A DNA stretch of 64,000 nucleotides from Harenicola maris. GTDB lineage: Bacteria > Pseudomonadota > Alphaproteobacteria > Rhodobacterales > Rhodobacteraceae. The position numbers and the translations under genes were made by a program. The stretch spans positions 620,001-684,000 of the forward strand of contig JADQAZ010000001.1 of assembly GCA_018524345.1 (NCBI GenBank), written 5' to 3'. The notes beneath the pieces were generated by a model, which ran no database searches, had not been told where the DNA came from, and saw only the letters and a program-made list of their open reading frames with translations. The first letter of the stretch is position 1. Every line of letters begins with the position of its first letter. Below, in pieces: positions 1 to 9,231 of the stretch.

Positions 1-282
1 TTGCCAGACGGGCAGGCTGTCAAACAGGGCGCCGCCTTGGAAGAGCATGCCAAAGCGGGTGAGGAAGGCCTCGCGGTCGCCTTTGGCGGCGTTCTGGCCG
101 TCGACCGTGATTGTGCCTTCGTCGGGCTGGATCAGGCCGAGGATGCATTTGAGCGTCACCGATTTGCCGGTGCCGGAGCCGCCGATGATGACCATGGACT
201 CGCCTTTGGGGATCGTCAGGTCGACGCCTTGCAGGACCTTGTTCGGGCCAAAGGCCTTGTGGATGTTATCAAGGGTGATCAT
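1..282 (-). CDS. mlaF: ABC transporter ATP-binding protein, MlaF-like (partial)
   Basis: N-terminal 94 codons of an ABC ATPase; the 3' part lies beyond the left window edge. The translation opens MITLDNIHKAFGPNKVLQGV and carries a Walker A motif, GGSGTGKS, near residue 34-41, then a Q-loop region (MLFQGG). Its ATG overlaps the stop of the upstream MlaE-type permease (ATGA), so the two are translationally coupled. By family knowledge the MlaE-MlaF pair powers phospholipid transport between the inner and outer membranes; a substrate-binding MlaD protein would be expected further left. The function is inferred from the permease partner, because the ATPase part alone is generic. Confidence 0.9.
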   Translation of the reverse strand, partial: MITLDNIHKAFGPNKVLQGVDLTIPKGESMVIIGGSGTGKSVTLKCILGLIQPDEGTITVDGQNAAKGDREAFLTRFGMLFQGGALFDSLPVWQ

Positions 283-1064
283 TGGAAAAAGAACGCTTGG
301 GTCAGCAGGAAATTGGCCGCGAGGATCAGGACGGCGGCGGCGACGACGCTTGATTTCGTGGCCGCGCCCACGCCCTGTGCGCCGCGCCCCGAGCGCATGC
401 CGAAGTAGCAGCCCATGAGCGTGGCGATGACGCCAAAGGCCGCGCCTTTGACCAGCGAGGAGATGATGTCGCGCAGTTCGAGGAAATCGACGGTGTTTTG
501 CAGGTAGCTGGCGGGGTTGAAGCCGAGGCGGTTCACGCCGACGAGGTAGCCGCCCATGATCCCGATGATATCGCCGATGCCGACGAGCACCGGCACGGTG
601 ATCAGCCCGGCGAGGACGCGCGGCACGGTGAGGTATTTCATCGGGTGGGTCGAGAGGGTGACGAGGGCGTCGATTTGCTCGGTTACCTTCATCGTCGCGA
701 TTTCGGCGGCGATGGAGGAGGTCACCCGGGCCGCGATCATCAGGCCGACCAGCACGGGGCCGAGTTCGCGGACCATGCCGATGGCGACGATCTGGGGCAC
801 CACGGCCTCTGCGTTAAAGCGGGCGCCGCCGGAGTAGATTTGCAGGGCCAGAGCGCCGCCGGTGAAGACCGCCGTCAGCCCCACCACGGGCAGGGAGAAG
901 TAGCCCACATTCAGGACCGCCGCGCCGAATTCGCGGAAATAAAAGGGCGGGCGGACCATATGCAGCAGGGTTTCGCCCGTGAACAGGGCGATGCGGCCCG
1001 TGGCGGCGAGCCAGCCCAGAACCACGCGCCCGATGGCGGCAAGGAAGCCTGCCAGAAGGCTCAC
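279..1064 (-). CDS. mlaE: MlaE family ABC transporter permease
   Basis: 261 aa, the usual length for MlaE/YrbE (DUF140) permeases. Several hydrophobic segments are visible, and the family core is present: GMVRELGPVLVGLMIAARV, followed by the EIATMKVTEQIDAL stretch, the coupling region to the ATPase. It acts in the inner membrane in retrograde or anterograde glycerophospholipid trafficking. The start overlaps the alr stop by 4 nt and the stop overlaps the mlaF start by 4 nt, so alr-mlaE-mlaF read as one transcript. The substrate (phospholipid) is known for the family and not shown by the sequence. Confidence 0.93.
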   Translation of the reverse strand: MSLLAGFLAAIGRVVLGWLAATGRIALFTGETLLHMVRPPFYFREFGAAVLNVGYFSLPVVGLTAVFTGGALALQIYSGGARFNAEAVVPQIVAIGMVRELGPVLVGLMIAARVTSSIAAEIATMKVTEQIDALVTLSTHPMKYLTVPRVLAGLITVPVLVGIGDIIGIMGGYLVGVNRLGFNPASYLQNTVDFLELRDIISSLVKGAAFGVIATLMGCYFGMRSGRGAQGVGAATKSSVVAAAVLILAANFLLTQAFFFQ

Positions 1065-2110
1065 CCTGCGCGGCCCGCGTAGCGCAGATTGTAGCGGGGG
1101 CCGAGGGAGGTGAGGATTTCATAGCCGATGGTGCCGCAAAGGTCCGCCAGTTGATCCACGCTTTGGTCCGGGCCGAGGAGTTCGAGGGTTTTGGGATCGC
1201 GGCGCAGGCCGGTGATGTCCACGGTCAGCATATCCATCGAGACGCGGCCGACGATGGGGCAGGGGACGCCCTCGGCAAAGACATGGCCCTTGCCCGAGAG
1301 CGACCGCAGGATGCCATCGGCGTAGCCCGCGCCAAGGGTGGCGATGCGGGAGGGTTTTTCGGCGACCCAAGAGGCGCCGTAGCCGACGGATTCGCCAACC
1401 TCGAGATCGCGGCACTGGATCACCGGCAGGTCGAGCGTTACGGCGTTTTGCGCCCCCGCAAAGGGCAACCCGCCATAGAGGCCAATGCCGGGGCGGGTGA
1501 GTTCGAAGTGATAGTCGCTGCCCAGAAGGATGCCGCCGGTGGCGGCGAGGCTGCGGGGGATGCCGGTGCCTTGGGTCAGGGCGCGGAAGGTTTCCAGCTG
1601 CTCTGCGTTCTGGGGGTGGTCCGGCGTGTCGGCGCAGGCGAGGTGCGACATGATCAGGCGCGGTTTTTTCGGCAGGACGATTTCGGCCACCGCGGCCCAT
1701 TCGGCGGGCTCAAGGCCCAGACGGTTCATGCCGGTGTCGAGCTGAATGCCGAAGGGGTTCTTTGGCAGGGCCTCGAAGTGGCGGGTGAGCTGTTCGATGG
1801 AATTGAGCAAGGGCACGAGGTCGAGGTCGTGTATCATATCCGTATCGCCGGACATATGGCCGCCGAGGATATAGACCTCGGGCCCGCGGCCGAGGGCCTC
1901 GCGGATGGCGGCGCCTTCTTCGGCGACAGCGACGAAGAAGCGCCGCGCGCCCGCCTGTGCCAAGGCCCGCGCCATGCGGCCCGCGCCGAGGCCGTAGCCG
2001 TCAGCCTTGACCACCGCGCCGGTTTCCGTGCCCGCGCCCGATTGGGCCGCGAGGGCTTTGTAGTTTGCCGCAACAGCGGCGAGATCGATTGTAAGGGTGC
2101 CTGTGCTCAT
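1061..2110 (-). CDS. alr: Alanine racemase
   Basis: 349 aa from the chosen ATG (MSTGTLTIDL); an in-frame ATG 12 codons upstream gives a leader unlike the family. Fold-III PLP racemase making D-alanine for peptidoglycan. The PLP lysine is K35 in GAVVKADGYGLG; the catalytic tyrosine lies in ESVGYGASW and the C-terminal RVSMDMLTVDITG motif is intact. Linkage to dnaB, two genes upstream on the same strand, is common in alphaproteobacteria. It overlaps mlaE by 4 nt. The length is slightly short for Alr (about 350-370), but nothing essential is missing. Confidence 0.95.
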   Translation of the reverse strand: MSTGTLTIDLAAVAANYKALAAQSGAGTETGAVVKADGYGLGAGRMARALAQAGARRFFVAVAEEGAAIREALGRGPEVYILGGHMSGDTDMIHDLDLVPLLNSIEQLTRHFEALPKNPFGIQLDTGMNRLGLEPAEWAAVAEIVLPKKPRLIMSHLACADTPDHPQNAEQLETFRALTQGTGIPRSLAATGGILLGSDYHFELTRPGIGLYGGLPFAGAQNAVTLDLPVIQCRDLEVGESVGYGASWVAEKPSRIATLGAGYADGILRSLSGKGHVFAEGVPCPIVGRVSMDMLTVDITGLRRDPKTLELLGPDQSVDQLADLCGTIGYEILTSLGPRYNLRYAGRAG

Positions 2111-2155
2111 AATCGCCCGTTTTGACAGGGTTAGCGGGGGGGTCAAGTGGTGCGG

Positions 2156-3490
2156 TCAGGATTGGCCGCGCAATTTACGGCTGGCGGCGATGAGCCGCTC
2201 AAAGAAGACCGCGATCACCTTGCCCTCGAAGACGAGGCCGGGGCCGAAGCGGATGCCGAGGTTGTTGAGGTTTTCGATGGCGATGCTTTTGGCCGCGCGG
2301 GAGAAGCCGCCCTCTTGCATTTCCTCAAAGCAGCCGTTGACGCCGAGGGTGTCGAAGCCGAAGGAATTGGAAAAGAGGAACCACAGGCTCTCGGAGTGCA
2401 TCTTGAGGTGCGGGGCCTCGGTGGTTTGGGTCAGCTGGGCGCGGGGGACGTCGATTTTGACGTTGATGCCCAGATCGTCGAGTTCGACCACCACCGGTTG
2501 GAAGACGCGGACGGGGGAGGCCACTTGCGCCGCGCGCATCATCCAGCGGGAATTATTGGCGAAAACGCGGGCGGTGTAGGTTTGGAAGGTTTCAGCGATC
2601 TCTTCGTATGATTTTGTCTCGAAACGTTGCAACGGGGCAGTTTCTGCGCGGCTGTAGGCCGCATCCCAGAAACTGATTGCGCGGGCGGTCATCTCCGGGT
2701 CGACGGTTCCGGTAAAGACATCGCCGGGGGCCATGATTTGCAGGTCGAAATCGGCGTCTTTGAAACGGTCTATCACGTCTTGGGGCCGGTTGGCGGCGTC
2801 GTTGAGGTAGGCGTTGCGCTCGTTGGAGAAGGCGACGTAGCTGGCGAAGGGGATCACGGTGCGGGGTTTGAGGAGCTCTGCCTGTAGGGCGATATTGTCG
2901 AGCTTTTCGCGGGCCGCGGTTTCGCGCCAAGCGCGGTTTTCCGGCCCGCCCTTCCATGCGGCATAGGAGAACTGGGTGAGCAGCACGTCGCAGGGGCCGG
3001 CCTGATCGAGGATCAGCTTGGCGCGGGCCGGTGTGTTTACGTGGCAGTCGTTGAGGTTGAGGATGTGTTGGTCCTCGGATTTGATCGACACGAGGCTGTC
3101 GTAGAAATCATCCTTGAGGCAGGTGAGTTCGAGATCGCCGAGGGTGTAGCTTTGCCCGAAGGTCATCTCGTGCAGGGTGATCCCCTCGGCGCGGATGAAA
3201 TCGGCGACGCGCTGGTCCTCGATCTTCTGGAAATACATCTCGATGCCTTGGGCGCGGATCTGGGCGCCGTGGCGTTTGAAGAAGGGGACCGAGAAATGGT
3301 CCGGGTGTTCGTGCGACAGCCACAGGTGCGTCGTGCGTTTGAGGAGGTCGGAGACTTCGGTGTCGGGGGTTTCGTGCAGCAGGGTCCAGCCCTTGTGGAA
3401 GGCGGGACCGGAATACCACGGGTCCATCAGGACGGCGGTGTCTTTGTCGGAGATCAGGACGGAGGCGTGGTTGACGAATTCGATCTGCAT
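2156..3490 (-). CDS. MBL-fold metallo-hydrolase
   Basis: 444 aa. The N-terminal half is a metallo-beta-lactamase fold: strand MQIEFVNHASVLI, DPWYSGPAF, and the metal site SHEHPDH (H60, H62, D64, H65) with a later histidine in NLNDCHVN. This arrangement resembles UlaG/RomA-type hydrolases and the Rieske-less CMP-Neu5Ac hydroxylase relatives. The C-terminal ~180 residues carry no motif I recognise. It sits between dnaB and alr on the same strand, 175 nt and 45 nt away. The substrate is unknown. The fold call is firm; any narrower function would be a guess. Confidence 0.85.
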   Translation of the reverse strand: MQIEFVNHASVLISDKDTAVLMDPWYSGPAFHKGWTLLHETPDTEVSDLLKRTTHLWLSHEHPDHFSVPFFKRHGAQIRAQGIEMYFQKIEDQRVADFIRAEGITLHEMTFGQSYTLGDLELTCLKDDFYDSLVSIKSEDQHILNLNDCHVNTPARAKLILDQAGPCDVLLTQFSYAAWKGGPENRAWRETAAREKLDNIALQAELLKPRTVIPFASYVAFSNERNAYLNDAANRPQDVIDRFKDADFDLQIMAPGDVFTGTVDPEMTARAISFWDAAYSRAETAPLQRFETKSYEEIAETFQTYTARVFANNSRWMMRAAQVASPVRVFQPVVVELDDLGINVKIDVPRAQLTQTTEAPHLKMHSESLWFLFSNSFGFDTLGVNGCFEEMQEGGFSRAAKSIAIENLNNLGIRFGPGLVFEGKVIAVFFERLIAASRKLRGQS

Positions 3491-3532
3491 GAGGGCGTCT
3501 TTTCAGTCGGTTATGGCAGTGCGGGTTGAGAG

Positions 3533-3579
3533 CGCCGGGGCGCTGCCCCGGACCCCGGGATATTTGGGCCAATAAGAAG
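3533..3579. repeat. REP-like intergenic hairpin element
   Basis: Between dnaB and the MBL gene there is a 7-bp perfect stem with a 3-nt loop (CCGGGGC-GCT-GCCCCGG, 3535-3551) followed by ACCCCGGGATATTTGGGCC and AATAAGAAG. From general familiarity with Rhodobacteraceae intergenic DNA, this 'GCTGCCCCGGACCCCGGGATATTT' type block is a dispersed repeat placed downstream of genes. Only one copy is in this window, so repeat status is recalled and not demonstrated here. No T-tract follows on either strand. Confidence 0.4.
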
Positions 3580-3665
3580 CGGGGGGCGGGGCAGGATGGG
3601 CGGGGCCGGTGTGAAGGGGTCGGGGGATGAGGCCGGTGGATGGGGGGGCGGTTTTGGCGGGGCGT

Positions 3666-5177
3666 CTAGAAGTCGCCGCCGCCGCTTCCTTGTTCCCATG
3701 AGCGGGCTAGGTTGCCGAAGCGGGTGTAGCGCCCCTCGAAGGAGAGTTCGACCGTGCCGATGGGGCCGTGACGCTGTTTGCCGATGATGACCTCGGCCTT
3801 GCCGTGGACGCGTTCCATGTCTTCTTGCCATTTTGCCATGCCCTCCAGATTGTCGTCGGAGGGTTTTTCGCGTTCTTTGTAGTATTCCTCGCGGTAGACG
3901 AACATCACCACATCGGCGTCCTGCTCGATCGAGCCGGATTCGCGCAGGTCGGAGAGTTGGGGGCGTTTGTCTTCGCGGTTTTCCACCTGACGCGAGAGCT
4001 GGGAGAGGGCGATCACGGGGATGTCGAGTTCCTTGGCGATGGCCTTGAGGCCCTGTGTGATTTCCGAGACCTCGTTGACGCGGCTGTCTTTGGCGGAGGC
4101 GGCGCGGACGAGCTGGAGGTAGTCGACCATCAGCACGTCGAGGCCGTGGGTCCGTTTCAGGCGCCTTGCGCGGGCGGCGAGCTGGGAGATCGGCAGGGCG
4201 GGGGTGTCGTCGATGAAGAGCGGCGAGGCCTCGAATTCGCGGGCGGCGTCGACGAAACGGCGAAATTCGGTTTCGGACATGTCGCCTTTGCGGATCTGTT
4301 CGGAGGGGACCTCGGAGGCCTCGGAGAGGACACGGGCGGCGAGCTGTTCGGCGGACATCTCGAGCGAGAAGAAGCCGACGACGCCGCCGTTGACGGCGCC
4401 CTCTGTGCCATCGGGTCTGAGGCCTTTGCGGTAGGCCTTGGCCACGTTGAAGGCGATGTTGGTGGTGAGCGCGGTTTTCCCCATGGAGGGGCGTCCGGCG
4501 AGGATGAGAAGGTCGGAGCGGTGGAGGCCGCCGAGTTTTTTGTCGAGGTCGTCGAGGCCGGTGGAGACGCCCGAGAGGCCGCCGTCGCGTTGGTAGGCGG
4601 CATTGGCGCTGGTCACGGCCTCTTTGACCGCCGAGAGAAAGGAGGTGAAGCCGGTGTCGGTGCGGCCCTGTTCGCCGAGTTTATAGAGGGCCTGTTCGGC
4701 CTCTACGATCTGTTCGGCCGGTTCGGAGGCGACGGAGACATCGGAGGCCTTGGCGGCGATGTCCTTGCCCAGCCCCATGAGTTCGCGGCGAATCGCGAGG
4801 TCGTAGATGATCTGGGCGTAGTCGCGGGCGGCGAAGCTGGCGATGGCGGCGCCGGCGAGGCGGACGAGGTAGGAGGGGCCGCCGAGTTCCTTGAGGCCCT
4901 CGTCATCCTCCATGAAGGCCTTGAGCGTCACGGGGGTGGCCTGCAGGTTTTTGGCGATGCGGGCCTCTGCGACCTCGTAGATGCGGGCGTGGACCGGATC
5001 GTAGAAATGCTGTGATTTGATGATCGATGCGACGCGGTCGAAGATTTCGTTGTTGGTCAGGATCGCGCCGAGGAGCTGTTGCTCGGCCTCGATGTTATGG
5101 GGCAGGCTTTCGCCCTTGGCCTCGCCTTGGATCTCGGGCTGTCCGCCTTCGGGGGAAAATGCTGTAATCTCGTTCAC
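3666..5177 (-). CDS. dnaB: Replicative DNA helicase
   Basis: 503 aa, normal for DnaB. The N-terminal domain starts at about residue 25 (LPHNIEAEQQLLGAIL); the RecA-like motor carries Walker A GRPSMGKT (228-235), GFFSLEMSAEQ (H1a), Walker B DVLMVDYLQL, ALSQLSRQVE with the helicase glutamine, and the arginine-finger region RESGSIEQDADVV. It unwinds DNA at the replication fork as a hexamer and contacts primase and the clamp loader. The 5' region (5178-5453) separates it from pyrE, so it should have its own promoter; none is convincing. No intein or insertion. Confidence 0.98.
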   Translation of the reverse strand: MNEITAFSPEGGQPEIQGEAKGESLPHNIEAEQQLLGAILTNNEIFDRVASIIKSQHFYDPVHARIYEVAEARIAKNLQATPVTLKAFMEDDEGLKELGGPSYLVRLAGAAIASFAARDYAQIIYDLAIRRELMGLGKDIAAKASDVSVASEPAEQIVEAEQALYKLGEQGRTDTGFTSFLSAVKEAVTSANAAYQRDGGLSGVSTGLDDLDKKLGGLHRSDLLILAGRPSMGKTALTTNIAFNVAKAYRKGLRPDGTEGAVNGGVVGFFSLEMSAEQLAARVLSEASEVPSEQIRKGDMSETEFRRFVDAAREFEASPLFIDDTPALPISQLAARARRLKRTHGLDVLMVDYLQLVRAASAKDSRVNEVSEITQGLKAIAKELDIPVIALSQLSRQVENREDKRPQLSDLRESGSIEQDADVVMFVYREEYYKEREKPSDDNLEGMAKWQEDMERVHGKAEVIIGKQRHGPIGTVELSFEGRYTRFGNLARSWEQGSGGGDF

Positions 5178-5453
5178 CGTTAAAGTCCCCTAACTTTGTG
5201 CCCTGTTTGCGGGCCTTGACTGCTGAAGCACGGGTTTAGCCTTGGGGTGGGGCCAAGGCAAAATGTATAAGCCTGTGGACAGATTGTGGGCCAAATCGGG
5301 GCCGCAGTATCTGGTATGGGTTTGGTCATCATACACTAAATCCGGAGGGCCGGGTGCAAAAAACCTAAAGAATTTATTAATTTTTAAAGGATGGGCAGAG
5401 GCGCGGATTTTGTCCATTTGCGATCACATATCGCGCCTCTGGCCCGGCTTGGG

Positions 5454-6131
5454 TCAGGATTTATGGGCCTCTTGCCATGCGATGGGGTCCTTGAGGAACG
5501 ACTCAACCGCGTCGAGTTTCGCCTCGGGCAGTTCGGCGCGTTCGCGGGCGGCGGCGAGGACGTCCCACCATGTGCAGAGCGCGTGCATCTTGATGCCGTG
5601 TTTGGCGAGGTTCGGCTCCATCTGCGGGAAGATGCCATAGGCGAAGACCACGGCCGTATGGCCGCAGGTGGCGCCGGTGTCGCGGATTGCCTCGACGAAG
5701 GAGAGTTTGGAGCCGCCGTCGGTTGTCATGTCCTCGACCAGAAGGACGCGGTCGCCTTCTTTCATCACGCCTTCGATGCGGGCGTTGCGGCCGTAGCCCT
5801 TTGGCTTTTTGCGCACATAGGTCATGGGCAGGGCCATGCGTTCGGCCATGAAGGCGGAGAAGGGGATGCCGGCGGTTTCGCCGCCTGCGACCACATCGAA
5901 GGCCTCGAAGCCCACATCGCGCATGACCTTGCAGGTCAGGAAATCCATCAGGGTCGAGCGGATGCGGGGGAAGGAGATCAGCTTGCGGCAGTCCACATAG
6001 GTTGGAGAGGGCAGGCCGGAGGAGAGGGTGAAGGGCTCGTCCGGTTTGAAATCCACCGCCTGAATTTCCCACAGCATATGGGCGGCGATGCGGGCCATGG
6101 CGGCGTTGTCGGGATGGCTTGTGGGGATCAT
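5454..6131 (-). CDS. pyrE: Orotate phosphoribosyltransferase
   Basis: 225 aa. Transfers phosphoribose from PRPP to orotate, giving OMP in de novo pyrimidine synthesis. The PRPP-binding loop is [14 protein letters not shown] and the family start region [19 protein letters not shown] is present. It lies 11 nt downstream of pyrC on the same strand, giving a pyrC-pyrE operon. The length matches the alphaproteobacterial form, which has a C-terminal extension compared with the ~210-aa enterobacterial one. Start ATG chosen at the family-conserved N-terminus ([19 protein letters not shown]). Confidence 0.96.
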   Translation of the reverse strand: MIPTSHPDNAAMARIAAHMLWEIQAVDFKPDEPFTLSSGLPSPTYVDCRKLISFPRIRSTLMDFLTCKVMRDVGFEAFDVVAGGETAGIPFSAFMAERMALPMTYVRKKPKGYGRNARIEGVMKEGDRVLLVEDMTTDGGSKLSFVEAIRDTGATCGHTAVVFAYGIFPQMEPNLAKHGIKMHALCTWWDVLAAARERAELPEAKLDAVESFLKDPIAWQEAHKS

Positions 6132-6142
6132 GGGCTTGCCTT

Positions 6143-7183
6143 TCAGGAGACGCGCCAGTGCAGCGGCACGCCGGGGTCAAAGGGGGTGACGGTGCCGTTT
6201 GGCGTATCCAGCGGCGCGGGCAGGGCGATGGGGTCGCCCTTGGTCAGGGTCACGGTTTTGGTGGGGATCGGCAGGCCGTAGAAGGCGGGGCCGTTGACGG
6301 AAGTGAAGTCCTCCAGCTTGTCCAGCGCGCCCGCTGTGTCGAAGACCTCGGCAAGGCAGGAGAGGGCCACGGGGGAGGAATAGACCCCGGCGCAGCCGCA
6401 GGCGCTTTCCTTGTCTGTGGTCAGATGCGGGGCAGAATCGGTGCCGAGGAAGACATGGGGATCGCCCGAGGTGGCGAGGGAGACCAGCGCCTCGCGGTGG
6501 ATCTCGCGTTTGGCGACGGGCAGGCAGTAGTAATGTGGTTTGATGCCGCCCACGAGCATGTGGTTGCGGTTGATCATCAGGTGGTGGACCGTGATCGTCG
6601 CCGCCAGATTGTCATCGGCGGAGGAGACATATTGCGCGGCCTCGGCCGTTGTAATGTGTTCCATGACCACACGCAGGCCGGGGACCTTGCGGCGCAGCGG
6701 CTCCAGCACGCGGTTGATGAAGACGGCCTCGCGGTCGAAGATGTCGATGGCGGGGTCTGTGACCTCGCCGTGGACGCAAAGCGGCAGGCCGATTTCGGCC
6801 ATTTTTTCCAGCGTGGGCAGGACCTTGTCCATATCCGTGACGCCGGAGGCGGAGTTGGTGGTGGCCCCTGCAGGGTAGAGCTTTACCGCCGTGATGAGGC
6901 CAGCGGCATGGGCGGCGGCGACATCCTCTGGGTCTGTTTGCTCTGTCAGGTAGAGGGTCATCAAAGGGGTGAAATCCATGCCCTCGGGCAGGGCGGCCAT
7001 GATGCGGGCGCGGTAGGCCTCTGCATCGGCCTGCGTCACCACGGGGGGGATCAGGTTGGGCATGATGATCGCGCGGCCAAAGTGGCGGGCGGTGTCGGGA
7101 AGCACGGCGCGCAGCATGTCGCCGTCGCGCAGGTGAAGGTGCCAGTCGTCGGGGCGCAGGAGGGTCATTTGTGTCATGCCCAC
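6143..7183 (-). CDS. pyrC: Dihydroorotase (class II)
   Basis: 346 aa, the size of E. coli-type PyrC. The metal-binding HxH is in [10 protein letters not shown] near the N-terminus; the carboxylated lysine is in [14 protein letters not shown]; further ligands lie in [13 protein letters not shown] and the C-terminal GTDSAPH motif. It cyclises carbamoyl aspartate to dihydroorotate in the cytoplasm. First gene of the pyrC-pyrE operon. A second start 3 codons in ([12 protein letters not shown]) is possible. Confidence 0.96.
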   Translation of the reverse strand: MGMTQMTLLRPDDWHLHLRDGDMLRAVLPDTARHFGRAIIMPNLIPPVVTQADAEAYRARIMAALPEGMDFTPLMTLYLTEQTDPEDVAAAHAAGLITAVKLYPAGATTNSASGVTDMDKVLPTLEKMAEIGLPLCVHGEVTDPAIDIFDREAVFINRVLEPLRRKVPGLRVVMEHITTAEAAQYVSSADDNLAATITVHHLMINRNHMLVGGIKPHYYCLPVAKREIHREALVSLATSGDPHVFLGTDSAPHLTTDKESACGCAGVYSSPVALSCLAEVFDTAGALDKLEDFTSVNGPAFYGLPIPTKTVTLTKGDPIALPAPLDTPNGTVTPFDPGVPLHWRVS

Positions 7184-7331
7184 GGGTTAATGCCTCTGGC
7201 GGATCGGATCCAGAGGCAAAAGCGGGTTGGCGGCGGATTGGGGCGCGAAAACCTGCTTTGCTTGACGCAGGGGCCTATGTCGGCGTTTTATTCATAGGAC
7301 TGTTAAATTTTGCGTCTAGGAAGGGGTGGCT

Positions 7332-7625
7332 ATGCTGTTGAGCTTTATCATTGCGGCACTTGCGGGGGCCTTGACGCCCGTGGTCGAGCCGCATCTGGGC
7401 AAGCTTCTTGCCAAGGCCCTTGAGGGGGTCCTGCCCGAGGGCGAGGGGCTGGAGCCGCGCGAGCTGCGGGTGATTGCCTTTGCGCTGATGTTGATTCTCG
7501 CATCGGTGGTTCTGGCGCTGCTCGGGGTGGATAGTTCGCTGTTCTGGGCCGCCCTTGGTGGGGGCCTTGGGGTCTGTGCCCTGCGGATTATTGCCGTGTT
7601 TCGCGAGGGGGGCGAGGGGGCTTAA
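7332..7625 (+). CDS. Small membrane protein of unknown function
   Basis: 97 aa from ATG 7332, preceded by AGGAAGGGG as ribosome binding site; a GTG two codons upstream lies too close to that site. The N-terminal hydrophobic stretch MLLSFIIAALAGAL and a later pair of membrane segments (VIAFALMLILASVVLALLGV and LFWAALGGGLGVCALRIIAVF) flank a short charged loop. No family is recognised. It is divergent from pyrC with about 150 nt between the start codons. Real-gene status rests on the good RBS and composition. Confidence 0.65.
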   Translation: MLLSFIIAALAGALTPVVEPHLGKLLAKALEGVLPEGEGLEPRELRVIAFALMLILASVVLALLGVDSSLFWAALGGGLGVCALRIIAVFREGGEGA

Positions 7626-7738
7626 CCCCTTGCTGTGTTGTGCGAAGCGGCCCTGCGCGGCGGGGCGGGGTTTTGCCGCAGGTGCCCTTGGGTAAAATCG
7701 GCTGGATAATCTTAACCCAAGTGCTAATATAAGCCTGT

Positions 7739-7876
7739 ATGGAGAGCATACTTTGGGTGGGAGTAATCGCTATGGGCGCTATTATTGACAAACTTCTTGG
7801 GCTTCTGGTTCCAGAGGCGCGCCCTGTTCCTATTCCGGTGAAAACACAGGATCATCCCCGCGGGCCGCGCCGCTAG
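7739..7876 (+). CDS. 45-aa single-pass membrane miniprotein
   Basis: Starts MESILWVGVIAMGAIIDKLL and ends KTQDHPRGPRR, i.e. one hydrophobic helix followed by a short proline-rich and basic tail. The ATG at 7739 has no clear Shine-Dalgarno; a second in-frame ATG at 7772 has GGTGGGAG upstream and would give 34 aa without most of the helix. A rho-independent terminator at 7918-7941 follows 41 nt after the stop, which supports expression of this reading frame. Function unknown. Confidence 0.5.
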   Translation: MESILWVGVIAMGAIIDKLLGLLVPEARPVPIPVKTQDHPRGPRR

Positions 7877-7917
7877 GGGGGCGCTGCGCGCAGTGAGTTA
7901 CTTTGTCGATTGATGGG

Positions 7918-7941
7918 GCCGCCTTTTGGGGCGGCTTTTTT
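7918..7941 (+). terminator. Rho-independent terminator
   Basis: GCCGCC stem (7918-7923), 6-nt loop, GGCGGC (7930-7935), then six T. Ends transcription of the small membrane-protein genes on the plus strand. Confidence 0.85.
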
Positions 7942-8126
7942 CGTTTCGGTGGGGCGTGATGTGATTTGCTTTGCTTATGGTGCGATCAGCTGTGTTGACG
8001 CGGAGTTTTTGGGAAAAATTTTGTCTCTAGGGAAAATTCTGCGGAATCCGGCGGGGAGTGTTGCGCGAGCGGAAACAGCCCGCGGCTGCGGGCGGTATTG
8101 TTGCCGGATGCGGCGGATTTGATTCG

Positions 8127-9110
8127 CTACTCTGCGGCCTCGTGGCGGCGGCGCAGGGGCAGGCTGCGCCCCTCGGCGGCGAGCTGTTCTTCGGCCTCGG
8201 CCAGAGCATTTGTCAGCCGCCCACCACCGGAGTTTTCTAGCGCGGCGCGGGCAAAGACGCCCTGGAGCCAGGGGCGCTCATCGCGTTTGATCTCCGCCAG
8301 AATGCGCAGCAGATAGGGGCCGTTGCGGTGGCGGCGGCGGAAGAGGTCATAGAAGCGCTGTGTCGTCAGTTTGCCGCGTGCGGCGATGCCGATGATCTGC
8401 CCCAGAATGCCCATGGATTTGAGGTCCTGCTCGGCTGTGGTGCCAAGGTAGCGGCAGCGCAGGGGGCGCAGGTTCGGCCCCTTGAACAGGCCCGCGTGCA
8501 TGGCGTCGAGGGAGACGCGGGGGTCATAGATGAGCCAGATATTCGCGGCGCTTTCGGCCATATCGGGGGCATAGCCATAGCGGCTTGTGAAGTCGGCGCG
8601 TTGCATTTCGGGGAAGCGGCAATCCCATTCGGTGCGGGCGCGGTCCAATGTGGCAAGGGGGCTGACGAGGACGAGGTCGGCCTCGGGCGCGGCGATGGAA
8701 TAGGCGGCGGCAGCATAGCCGCAGGGGCCCGCGCCGTAGAAGACGACCTTGTCGAAGGCGTCGAAAAAGCCCGCGTCGATCAGCCTGTCGAAAAAGCCGT
8801 AGACCTTCTCGTTGCGAAAGAAGGGGTCGGTTTCGGCGTAGAGGCAGAGCTGTGACGCGCCGGATTTTCCGGCGATTTCAAGGCCCCAAGGCAGCTTTGC
8901 CCCGTCGCCTGCGCGGATGCTTGCGGCGGTTTCGAAGGTGACGATCAGGGTCTCGCCATCCTGCGTGAAGAGCGCGCCATGGCCCGCGCCAAGGCGCACG
9001 TGGCTGCCCTGTTCGGCGCCGAAGGCGTCCATCATTTTAAGCCAGTCTGCCCGGGCCGATTTACGCGGGCCCTGAGGGGTCGTTCGAGGGGTCGTCATGG
9101 AGGGGTCCAT
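8127..9110 (-). CDS. Conserved protein of unknown function, hydrolase-like
   Basis: 327 aa from ATG 9110; an ATG 4 codons further in is the other candidate, and the long in-frame extension upstream overlaps the divergent gene's leader. Sequence features: GAGHGALFTQ, a Rossmann- or alpha/beta-hydrolase-like loop VVFYGAGPCGYAAAAYS, then SPLATLDRARTEWD and FTSRYGYAPDMAESA. Similar proteins in Rhodobacteraceae have, to my recollection, been labelled 'phosphoadenosine phosphosulfate reductase'. I see no PAPS-reductase P-loop or cysteine signature and would not use that name. The true PAPS/APS reductase of the window is at 27276-28034. Confidence 0.7.
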   Translation of the reverse strand: MDPSMTTPRTTPQGPRKSARADWLKMMDAFGAEQGSHVRLGAGHGALFTQDGETLIVTFETAASIRAGDGAKLPWGLEIAGKSGASQLCLYAETDPFFRNEKVYGFFDRLIDAGFFDAFDKVVFYGAGPCGYAAAAYSIAAPEADLVLVSPLATLDRARTEWDCRFPEMQRADFTSRYGYAPDMAESAANIWLIYDPRVSLDAMHAGLFKGPNLRPLRCRYLGTTAEQDLKSMGILGQIIGIAARGKLTTQRFYDLFRRRHRNGPYLLRILAEIKRDERPWLQGVFARAALENSGGGRLTNALAEAEEQLAAEGRSLPLRRRHEAAE

Positions 9111-9231
9111 CTTTCGTTTTACGCCGTGCGGCGTCGTTGGGGCAGTGTATCGCGGGGCGAAATGAAAATCCATGGTGGCGCTTGACCTCTGCGGGGCAAA
9201 CTGGCGCTATGGGCGGCAGAGGGAGGGGCCT

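Noticed and set aside
5190-5417. 75-aa minus-strand frame upstream of dnaB and the AT-rich block beside it, considered as gene or origin
   Set aside because: No ribosome site or family for the frame. Only one weak DnaA-like sequence, so no origin can be supported.
8127-9110. Label 'phosphoadenosine phosphosulfate reductase'
   Set aside because: No nucleotide loop or cysteine signature of that enzyme; the real one is cysH at 27276-28034.
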